This document shows positions 58,340 through 64,000 of a DNA stretch of 64,000 nucleotides, one piece after another (position 1 is the stretch's first letter; each line of letters starts with the position of its first letter). The translations under genes and the position numbers were made by a program. Origin of the DNA: VBWE01 sp943372645 (GTDB lineage Bacteria; Bacteroidota; Bacteroidia; Palsa-965). The notes under the pieces were generated by a model. The model was given only the letters and a program-made list of their open reading frames with translations, was not told where the DNA came from and ran no database searches. The stretch covers positions 85,417-149,416 of the forward strand of contig CALRZN010000013.1 of NCBI GenBank assembly GCA_943372645.1, in the 5' to 3' direction.

Positions 58340-58342
58340 CAC

Positions 58343-59215
58343 ATGCGTATTTCCAGCAATCACATCCGATCCATCATTTCATTTTTTTACAGTGAACTGC
58401 AGCACCGTTACAGCCGTTCCGAAATCAATCGCCTGGTGGAAATGGTTTTTGAAGCTTATCACGGCTATACCCGGACCGAACTGCTGAAACGCGTGGACGA
58501 AACCGTAAACGAATCGGACCTGCTGCGTTACAATTTTGCGGTGAAAGACCTGAAAAACGGAAAGCCGGTACAATACGTCATTGGTAAAGCCTGGTTTTTC
58601 GACCTTACACTGATGGTGAATGAACACGTACTTATTCCCCGCCCGGAAACGGAAGAACTGGTGCAGTGGATTGCTGATGATTACCGGCACGTTAACGATC
58701 CCATTGCAATTGTAGATGCAGGTACCGGCAGCGGCTGTATTCCCATTGCGCTTGCACGTAAACTGCCACGGGCAAAAGTTTCCGCATTTGATGTTTCAGC
58801 CGGTGCGCTGCAGGTTGCTGCACACAATGCAATGACGGCAAATACAGTAGTTCAGTTTTTCAGCGCGGATATGCTGGATGAAACAACATGGGCTGTTATT
58901 CCGCAATGCGATGTACTGGTGAGTAATCCGCCGTACATCCGCCGTTCGGAGGCTGCAGCTATGGATGAACATGTAACAGCATACGAGCCGCACCTCGCAC
59001 TATTTGTTCCGGATGAGGATGCACTCCTTTTTTATAAGGCACTTGCACAGCTCGGCAAAAACGTGTTGAAACCGGGAGGCGTATTGTATGTTGAAATTAA
59101 TGAAGCACTGGGAGAACCGGTGGTGAAACTGTTTGAGCAGTCGGGATACAAAGCCATTGAACTGCGCAATGACCTCAGCGGCAAACAGCGTATGGTAAAA
59201 GCCTGCAGGGCATAG
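58343..59215 (+). CDS. prmC: peptide chain release factor N5-glutamine methyltransferase
   Basis: PrmC (HemK) methylates the GGQ glutamine of release factors. The 290-residue protein begins MRISSNHIRSIISFFYSELQ, has VQYVIGKAWFFDLTLMV and LIPRPETEELVQWI, the SAM motif VDAGTGSGCIPIALA (near 123) and the substrate motif VSNPPYI (near 193). All are diagnostic. It diverges from ribD and is followed 67 nt later by ligA. The start is chosen at ATG rather than at an upstream TTG. Confidence 0.94.
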   Translation: MRISSNHIRSIISFFYSELQHRYSRSEINRLVEMVFEAYHGYTRTELLKRVDETVNESDLLRYNFAVKDLKNGKPVQYVIGKAWFFDLTLMVNEHVLIPRPETEELVQWIADDYRHVNDPIAIVDAGTGSGCIPIALARKLPRAKVSAFDVSAGALQVAAHNAMTANTVVQFFSADMLDETTWAVIPQCDVLVSNPPYIRRSEAAAMDEHVTAYEPHLALFVPDEDALLFYKALAQLGKNVLKPGGVLYVEINEALGEPVVKLFEQSGYKAIELRNDLSGKQRMVKACRA

Positions 59216-59271
59216 TCACCTGAAATAACAAATGTTTTGAATTCATCCCCGGCCGGATAAACCGGAATATG

Positions 59272-59279
59272 TAAATTTG
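59272..59279 (+). promoter_or_regulatory. TAnnTTTG element of ligA
   Basis: TAAATTTG ends 3 nt before the ATG at 59283. A leaderless transcript is predicted. Confidence 0.5.
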
Positions 59280-59282
59280 GGC

Positions 59283-61319
59283 ATGAATACATTGACCAAA
59301 GAACAGGCGGCTGCCCGTATAAGCCAGCTTTCACGCGAACTGGATGAACACAATCGGCTTTATTATATTGAAGCGGCACCTGTAATCAGTGATTTCGAAT
59401 TTGATGCGCTGCTGAAAGAACTCGAAACACTCGAAAAAGAACATCCTGAACTGCGGCTGCCCGATTCGCCTACGCTGCGTGTGGGCGGTGGCATAACCAA
59501 AGAATTTCAAACGGTGAAGCACCGTTACCCGATGCTTTCCCTTTCCAATACTTATAACGAAGAGGAACTTGAAGAGTTTGATGCCCGTGTACGTAAACTG
59601 CTCGGTGATGAACCCTTTGAATATGTATGCGAACTGAAATACGATGGAGTAGCTATTGGACTCCATTATAAGGACGGGCTGCTGCAGCAGGCACTCACCC
59701 GCGGCGACGGTGTGCAGGGCGATGATATTACCACCAACGCCAAAACCATCCGCAGCATTCCGTTGCGACTCAACTCGGGTAAAAACGCAATTCCGTTTCC
59801 CGCCGATTTTGAAATACGCGGCGAAGTGTATATGCCGCACAAATCGTTTAACCGCATCAACCAGGAAAAGGCCGCAGCCGGTGAAGCGTTGCTGGCCAAC
59901 CCGCGCAACTCCACTGCCGGTACATTAAAAATGCAGGATTCGGCTGTGGTGGCTTCCCGCCAGCTCGACTGCTTTCTTTATTTTGTACTCGGTGAAAACC
60001 TGCCGTATAAAACACATTTCGAAAGCCTGGAGGCCGCGCGCAGCTGGGGGTTTAAGGTGCCCGATTTTACCGAACTCGTTTCCGGTCTGGACGGGGTGAA
60101 AGCATTCATCGCCAAATGGGATGTGGAACGCCGCAACCTCGATTTTGATACCGATGGCGTTGTGATAAAAGTAAACAGTTACGCACAGCAGCAAACGCTC
60201 GGCTTCACCGCAAAATCGCCGCGCTGGGCCATTGCGTATAAATTTAAAGCCGAACGCGTTTCTACGAAGCTGAATGAGATTACCTACCAGGTCGGACGTA
60301 CCGGGGCCATCACACCGGTTGCCAATCTTACACCGGTATTGCTTGCCGGCACAACGGTAAAACGGGCGTCGCTGCACAATGCAGACATTATCGAAAAACT
60401 CGATCTGCACGAAGGCGATTATGTGTTCGTGGAAAAAGGCGGCGAAATTATTCCGAAAATTATCGGGGTTGATTTGCCAAAACGCACAGCGGGAAGCGCA
60501 AAACTTTTGTACACGGCTGTTTGTCCGGAATGTGGAACAGCCCTCGAGCGCAAAGAAGGCGAGGCACTGCATTACTGCCCCAACGATGCCGGATGTCCGC
60601 CCCAGCTGGTTGGAAAAATAGCACACTTCGTTGGCCGCCGCGCAATGAACATCGAAAGCCTGGGGGAAGAAACGATTGAACAGTTTTTCCGAAACGGGCT
60701 TATCCGCAATTATGCTGACCTGTACGATCTGAAAAAAGAACAGCTGCTACCGCTCGAACGCATGGCGGAAAAATCGGCACAGAATATTATTGATGGTATT
60801 GCGGGCTCGGTAAAGATTCCGTTCGAGCGTGTACTTTTTGCAATCGGTATCCGCCACATCGGCGAAACAACGGCAAAAAAACTGGCGCAGGGCCTGCATA
60901 CCATGGAGCGCATCCGCACCGCCACCCGCGAAGAATTGCTGGAGGTACCGGAAGTAGGGGAGATTATCGCCGACAGCATCATCGCGTTTTTTGCCAGCCC
61001 GGAAAACATCCTGCTGGTTGACCGGCTGAAAGCGGCCGGACTGCAGATGGAACTTTCGGAAGAACAGCTCACATCCAAAACAGAGAAACTGAAAGGCCTT
61101 ACGTTTGTGGTATCAGGTGTGTTCAACCGTTCGCGCGATGAAATGAAAAACCTGATCGAACAGAACGGCGGCAAAAGCAGCGGATCGGTTTCCGGGAAAA
61201 CAGCGTACCTCGTGGCCGGTGAAAACATGGGCCCTGAAAAACGGGCCAAGGCCGAAAAACTGGGGGTAAAAATTATTTCCGAAGAAGACCTGCTTCAACT
61301 GATTGCTGCAGGAGAATAA
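59283..61319 (+). CDS. ligA: NAD-dependent DNA ligase
   Basis: The 678-residue ligase seals nicks in DNA with NAD+. The Ia domain is at the start (RLYYIEAAPVISDFEFDAL), then ELKYDGVAIGL holds the adenylated Lys (near 120). Further motifs are LTRGDGVQGDDITTN, EIRGEVYMPHKSF and DTDGVVIKVN. A Cys4 zinc finger (CPECGTAL and HYCPNDAGC) is near 415-440, helix-hairpin-helix motifs are at 500-590, and a BRCT domain ends the protein (about 597-678, KGLTFVVSGVFNRSRDEMKN). The length is typical. The next gene begins 18 nt on, so they may be co-transcribed. Confidence 0.97.
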   Translation: MNTLTKEQAAARISQLSRELDEHNRLYYIEAAPVISDFEFDALLKELETLEKEHPELRLPDSPTLRVGGGITKEFQTVKHRYPMLSLSNTYNEEELEEFDARVRKLLGDEPFEYVCELKYDGVAIGLHYKDGLLQQALTRGDGVQGDDITTNAKTIRSIPLRLNSGKNAIPFPADFEIRGEVYMPHKSFNRINQEKAAAGEALLANPRNSTAGTLKMQDSAVVASRQLDCFLYFVLGENLPYKTHFESLEAARSWGFKVPDFTELVSGLDGVKAFIAKWDVERRNLDFDTDGVVIKVNSYAQQQTLGFTAKSPRWAIAYKFKAERVSTKLNEITYQVGRTGAITPVANLTPVLLAGTTVKRASLHNADIIEKLDLHEGDYVFVEKGGEIIPKIIGVDLPKRTAGSAKLLYTAVCPECGTALERKEGEALHYCPNDAGCPPQLVGKIAHFVGRRAMNIESLGEETIEQFFRNGLIRNYADLYDLKKEQLLPLERMAEKSAQNIIDGIAGSVKIPFERVLFAIGIRHIGETTAKKLAQGLHTMERIRTATREELLEVPEVGEIIADSIIAFFASPENILLVDRLKAAGLQMELSEEQLTSKTEKLKGLTFVVSGVFNRSRDEMKNLIEQNGGKSSGSVSGKTAYLVAGENMGPEKRAKAEKLGVKIISEEDLLQLIAAGE

Positions 61320-61337
61320 ATAGTTAAAACACACACG

Positions 61338-61871
61338 ATGAAATCCTATTTCGGAAATATCGCATTGCGCCGCGAAATGGCTGCTGTTCAACGGCAGAAA
61401 ATTGCTTCCAGTATGGAACAGGCGAACAGCATCGGCATTGTGTTCCAGTACAAAGACGAAGAAGAATTTGAGCTGCTGAAAAAATACGTGCAGTACCTGC
61501 GCGATATGAAAAAGAAGGTAAAAGCCGTTGGCGTTTACCTTACGAAGGAGTTGCCGCAGTTCAGTTATTCCAAACTCGAGTTTGATTTTTTCAGTAAAAA
61601 ACAGTTCAGCTGGCTCGGTAAGCCAGCTGATCCGTTACTTGCAAATTTTGTAAATGAACCATTCGATATTCTTCTTGATCTGAATATGAATGATATCCTT
61701 CCGCTCAGGTACCTCGTGGCGCAATCGGTTTCCCATTTCAAAGTAGGCCGCTGGCAGGAAGACGACGCAGAACTGCACGACTTCCTGATTACAAGCCCTC
61801 CTGAAAAAGGCCTGAAATACTTTCTCCGGAACATTGACCTTTATCTGTCAAAGCTCAACACCCCGGCATAA
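61338..61871 (+). CDS. DUF6913-like protein
   Basis: The 177-residue protein begins MKSYFGNIALRREMAAVQRQ. A helix and a Rossmann-like strand (IGIVFQYKDEEEFELLKKYV) follow, with KVKAVGVYLTKELPQ and FDILLDLNMNDILPLRYLVA. It ends with a helical LKYFLRNIDLYLSKL. I know such proteins as DUF6913 next to ligA or dapA in Bacteroidota. Function unknown. The gene lies 18 nt after ligA. Confidence 0.78.
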   Translation: MKSYFGNIALRREMAAVQRQKIASSMEQANSIGIVFQYKDEEEFELLKKYVQYLRDMKKKVKAVGVYLTKELPQFSYSKLEFDFFSKKQFSWLGKPADPLLANFVNEPFDILLDLNMNDILPLRYLVAQSVSHFKVGRWQEDDAELHDFLITSPPEKGLKYFLRNIDLYLSKLNTPA

Positions 61872-61892
61872 TAAAAAAAACACGCAACGCCG

Positions 61893-62033
61893 CTACGCCC
61901 TGGGCGAAGCCGAACTGCGGTTTGATTTTTTGAGGGAGCGGATAAGGGAATCTACTTTAAGGAGTTCTTTTTCGGTGATAATGGACGGACCAATAAAGAG
62001 ATCGGGCTGGTTGTTTTTGATGGGTGTTTTCAT
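61893..62033 (-). CDS. 46-residue protein coupled to the 185-residue gene by ATGA overlap
   Basis: The ATG at 62033 overlaps the stop of the preceding gene (TGA at 62032-62030) as ATGA, the usual sign of coupled translation. The product reads MKTPIKNNQPDLFIGPSIIT and continues EKELLKVDSLIRSLKKSNRS. It is a small basic protein with one helix and a short disordered end. No family is known to me. Its pairing with the next gene suggests that the two work together. Confidence 0.55.
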   Translation of the reverse strand: MKTPIKNNQPDLFIGPSIITEKELLKVDSLIRSLKKSNRSSASPRA

Positions 62034-62587
62034 AAGGTAAAATTTTTAAAATAGTGGTTAACTAAACGTATGGCAGCAGGTGGTTCTATGACCATTAACT
62101 GGGCACCTTTACGGCTTGCCCCCAGTGTTTTCTCATAATGCAAAAGTAACGAATTTTTCGCGTAAAATGCAACATACCCCTCCATTTTTAACTCCAATGA
62201 TTCCTTACAGGCAAACGCCACCAGGTTACCCGCAACACCAAGAAAAACTTTGTCTGCTCCCCGGTTAATTGCAGCACTTTCCAGCAGGTGCATAAAGATA
62301 TGCCCCTCCCGTTTTTCAAGCGAAACAAGTCCCATCACATGCGTCGGGTAAGCCTGCAGTACCAGCTTGTAAACTGTGCGTTCTTTCCGTTTCATTTCGT
62401 TTTTCCAGTCGAAGAGCCAGCCCTTGTTTTTGAAAAACAATCGCCGGTCGGTTTGCTCCGCCGGAACAACCAGTGTTTCATAGCTTTCGCCGTTTCTGCT
62501 GTGCTCAACCGAACGGGTCAGTTTATCCACCAGGAAGTCGAGCCGCGTGGCCGAGGGACAAGCCCACGGATGTATGTTCTTTTCCAT
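62030..62587 (-). CDS. GNAT-fold-like protein, first gene of a two-gene unit
   Basis: The 185-residue protein begins MEKNIHPWACPSATRLDFLV. A middle section resembles an acetyltransferase core (VMGLVSLEKREGHIFMHLLE, then AINRGADKVFLGVAGNLVAF and SLELKMEGYVAFYAKNSLLLHYEKTLG, in parts), ending AIRLVNHYFKNFTL. The K-x-x-G-x-A acetyl-CoA loop is not clear, so activity is uncertain. The end of the gene overlaps the 46-codon gene. It lies downstream of ssb on the same strand but a terminator stands between them. Function is unknown. Confidence 0.65.
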   Translation of the reverse strand: MEKNIHPWACPSATRLDFLVDKLTRSVEHSRNGESYETLVVPAEQTDRRLFFKNKGWLFDWKNEMKRKERTVYKLVLQAYPTHVMGLVSLEKREGHIFMHLLESAAINRGADKVFLGVAGNLVAFACKESLELKMEGYVAFYAKNSLLLHYEKTLGASRKGAQLMVIEPPAAIRLVNHYFKNFTL

Positions 62588-62628
62588 GCTTTACAATTTT
62601 TGTATTGTATATACTATTACAGGCGTGT

Positions 62629-62661
62629 ATTAAAAAAGAACGGGAACCCGAAGGCTCCCGT
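62629..62661 (-). terminator. intrinsic terminator of ssb
   Basis: ACGGGAACC (62640-62648) and GGCTCCCGT (62653-62661) form a 9-bp stem with one G-U pair and a 4-nt loop. On the minus strand it is followed by TCTTTTTTAAT. Confidence 0.85.
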
Positions 62662-62685
62662 CCCGGCTAAGAAAACAGCAAACGA

Positions 62686-63048
62686 TTATTCGTTCACCGC
62701 TTTTTTGGAGGGCATGCGCTCAATCAGCAACAGCTCATTTGCCAGCACCTCAATAATCGAGCGCTTTGCCCCGTTATCATCTGTCCAGGTCCGGGTAATC
62801 AGTTTGCCTTCGATGGCAACCTGCACGCCTTTCTGCTGCAGCATACGCTCTGCATGCTCGGCCACATTGTTCCAGGCAACCACCATAAACCAGTGGGTCT
62901 GCTGCACACGCTCTCCGGATGCATTTTTATAAAAATCGTGTGTGGCGATCGAGAAACGGGCCACTTTACGTCCGTTCGGGAATTCACGCATTTCAGGGGC
63001 TCCTCCGAGGTTACCTACCAGCTGTACTTTGTTTCGCATCGTGTTCAT
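62686..63048 (-). CDS. ssb: single-stranded DNA-binding protein
   Basis: SSB coats single-stranded DNA in replication and repair. The 120-residue protein shows the OB fold: MRNKVQLVGNLGGAPEMREF, then KVARFSIATHDFYKN, and HWFMVVAWNNVAEHAERML, VQVAIEGKLITRTWTDDNG. It lacks the long Gly-rich linker and acidic DDIPF tip of the main SSB, ending at SKKAVNE, so it may be a second, shorter SSB for special uses. It is followed by its own terminator. Confidence 0.9.
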   Translation of the reverse strand: MNTMRNKVQLVGNLGGAPEMREFPNGRKVARFSIATHDFYKNASGERVQQTHWFMVVAWNNVAEHAERMLQQKGVQVAIEGKLITRTWTDDNGAKRSIIEVLANELLLIERMPSKKAVNE

Positions 63049-63315
63049 AAATAAAATAGATTAAAGGATTAATAATTAAACTTGTTTTTCTAAGCGTACA
63101 TACACTTTCTTTTCCTGTTGCCGGTTGATCAGACCAGCGTTCAATTCGAATGACGGTGCAAAGGTGTGGCGCTCTTTTCCGGCGATCCGGTTCTTAAATG
63201 CTTGTTTTCGTTTATAAGAGATTGCAAACAATTGTAATCGTTTGAAAATGGATTATATGTCTGTAAATCAGCTTGATGAATGAAATTGCAAAAACTCTTG
63301 TATTTTTACAAAACG
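63049..63315. other. divergent spacer between ssb and the metallophosphoesterase gene
   Basis: A 267-bp spacer, A+T-rich, that must hold the promoters of both genes. TATTTTTAC (63300-63308) lies 7 nt before the metallophosphoesterase start and resembles TAnnTTTG with its last base changed. I see no gene in it. Confidence 0.5.
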
Positions 63316-63945
63316 ATGAAATTTGTAGTCATTTCCGATACACACGGCCTGCATGATCGCCTGGAATTGCCTCCCGGCGATGTACTTATTCATGGCGGTG
63401 ATGTATCCAAACGCGGGTATACGCGTGAAATAAAATCGTTTGTAGATTGGTTTGCCGCACAACCGCATCCGCATAAAATTTTTGTCGCCGGGAATCACGA
63501 TTATTTTTTCGAGCAAAAACCGCAGGCGGAAATCGATGCCATTATTCCGTCCAACGTCATTTACCTCAACGACAGCGGCATTGAACTCAACGGCATCCGC
63601 ATCTGGGGTTCACCCATTCAGCCCTGGTTCTGCGACTGGGCGTTTAACCGGCAGCGCGGGCCGGAGATCCGCAAACACTGGGACCTCATTCCGCCCGCAA
63701 CCGATATCCTCATTACGCACGGGCCGCCCTTTGGTTTTCACGATCGCCTCATAACGGGTGTAGCCGTGGGCTGCGAAGAACTCACCAAAAAAGTGTGGGA
63801 GGTGAAACCGAAAATCCACATCTTCGGACACATTCATGAAGCGTATGGCGAATCGGAAACAGATGGGGTACGTTTCATCAACGCGGCAGTACTCAATCAC
63901 CGCTACGAAATGCAGAACGCCCCGATTGTTTTTGATTGGGATTAG
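63316..63945 (+). CDS. calcineurin-type metallophosphoesterase
   Basis: The ATG at 63316 gives 209 residues. All metal-binding motifs are present: VVISDTHGLHDR (DxH), LIHGGDVSKRG (GD), VAGNHDYFFE (GNHD), DILITHGPPFG and IHIFGHIHEAYG (GHxH). The length matches the small cytosolic phosphoesterases of the YfcE/MPPED type. The substrate is not evident; it may be a nucleotide or cyclic nucleotide. Its stop codon TAG shares bases with the stop of the convergent gene at the right edge. Confidence 0.9.
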   Translation: MKFVVISDTHGLHDRLELPPGDVLIHGGDVSKRGYTREIKSFVDWFAAQPHPHKIFVAGNHDYFFEQKPQAEIDAIIPSNVIYLNDSGIELNGIRIWGSPIQPWFCDWAFNRQRGPEIRKHWDLIPPATDILITHGPPFGFHDRLITGVAVGCEELTKKVWEVKPKIHIFGHIHEAYGESETDGVRFINAAVLNHRYEMQNAPIVFDWD

Positions 63946-64000
63946 CGTGTGTTTTTTTTACGCAAAACACAACTCACCGGGTAGTGGTCAGAATACTCTT
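63942..64000 (-). CDS. C-terminal end of an endonuclease/exonuclease/phosphatase-family protein, cut by the right edge
   Basis: The minus-strand frame at the edge reads EYSDHYPVSCVLRKKNTR and stops at 63944-63942. The SDHYPV segment is the C-terminal active-site SDHxP motif of the exonuclease III/DNase I-like superfamily. Only the last 18 residues are visible, so the specific enzyme cannot be named. The stop overlaps the stop of the metallophosphoesterase gene. Confidence 0.65.
   Translation of the reverse strand, partial: EYSDHYPVSCVLRKKNTR

Noticed and set aside
58265..58342. FMN riboswitch before ribD
   Set aside because: The spacer is 78 bp and shared with a divergent gene, too short for the conserved structure, and no RFN-like text is visible.
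61834..62040. 68-codon plus-strand frame after the DUF6913-like gene
   Set aside because: It overlaps that gene's end and lies antisense to the ATGA-coupled 46-codon gene, which is better supported.

Overview
The window is bacterial chromosomal DNA from a member of the phylum Bacteroidota; I cannot place it more finely. The evidence is a type IX secretion protein of the PorQ family, three large secreted proteins ending in type IX C-terminal sorting domains, TAnnTTTG promoter elements placed right before start codons, CCC-motif membrane proteins and dispersed Bacteroidota-type palindromic repeats. I see no tRNA, rRNA, CRISPR array or transposase.

Region by region: (1) 1-9337, minus strand: most of a contractile injection system of the extracellular type (eCIS, Afp/PVC-like). 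In transcription order it encodes a two-helix membrane protein, a DUF4255 tube cap, an unrecognised 312-residue protein, one sheath, two gp19-like tube proteins, a DUF5908 protein, a LysM baseplate protein, a VgrG-like spike, a PAAR tip, a gp25-like baseplate protein and the start of a larger baseplate protein that leaves the window. (2) 9.7-19.0 kb: two neighbouring secreted proteins whose sorting-domain DNA is almost identical, a TPR/SpoIIE-type phosphatase, a 57-residue zinc-ribbon membrane protein, a cluster of short palindromic repeats, and an AAA ATPase plus VWA-domain pair. (3) 19.2-23.7 kb, accessory: a secreted YD-repeat-like protein, a convergent HNH endonuclease and C5 cytosine methyltransferase (probable type II restriction-modification), then about 1.25 kb of tandem DNA that stays in an exact 21-bp register for roughly sixty units. 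(4) 24.5-29.6 kb: a 1711-residue type IX secreted protein. (5) 30.3-37.5 kb: a tightly packed operon DUF58 - transglutaminase - MoxR ATPase - TPR protein. (6) 37.6-45.9 kb: a GT87-like glycosyltransferase, a lipoprotein with a CxxCH haem motif, a small antitoxin-like gene placed behind a duplicated copy of the coaE start region, coaE itself, a cluster of small membrane proteins and a His/Trp/Arg-rich secreted protein. (7) 46-64 kb, mostly housekeeping: porQ, a DUF721 gene, an RsmI-like methylase with a low-molecular-weight tyrosine phosphatase, a periplasmic-sensor histidine kinase, dnaA, a 5'-nucleotidase split over two overlapping genes, a thioesterase, a YigZ-like gene, a DMT transporter with ribD, prmC, ligA, a DUF6913-like gene, a 46-residue gene coupled to its neighbour by an ATGA overlap, ssb, a metallophosphoesterase and the tail of an endonuclease/exonuclease/phosphatase protein.

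The most unusual items are the strictly phased 21-bp array beside the methyltransferase (whose reading frame continues into the array and is broken by one stop), the three hairpins between the sheath and tube genes, the membrane protein and unknown protein in the injection-system operon, the near-identical sorting domains, and the duplicated coaE start.
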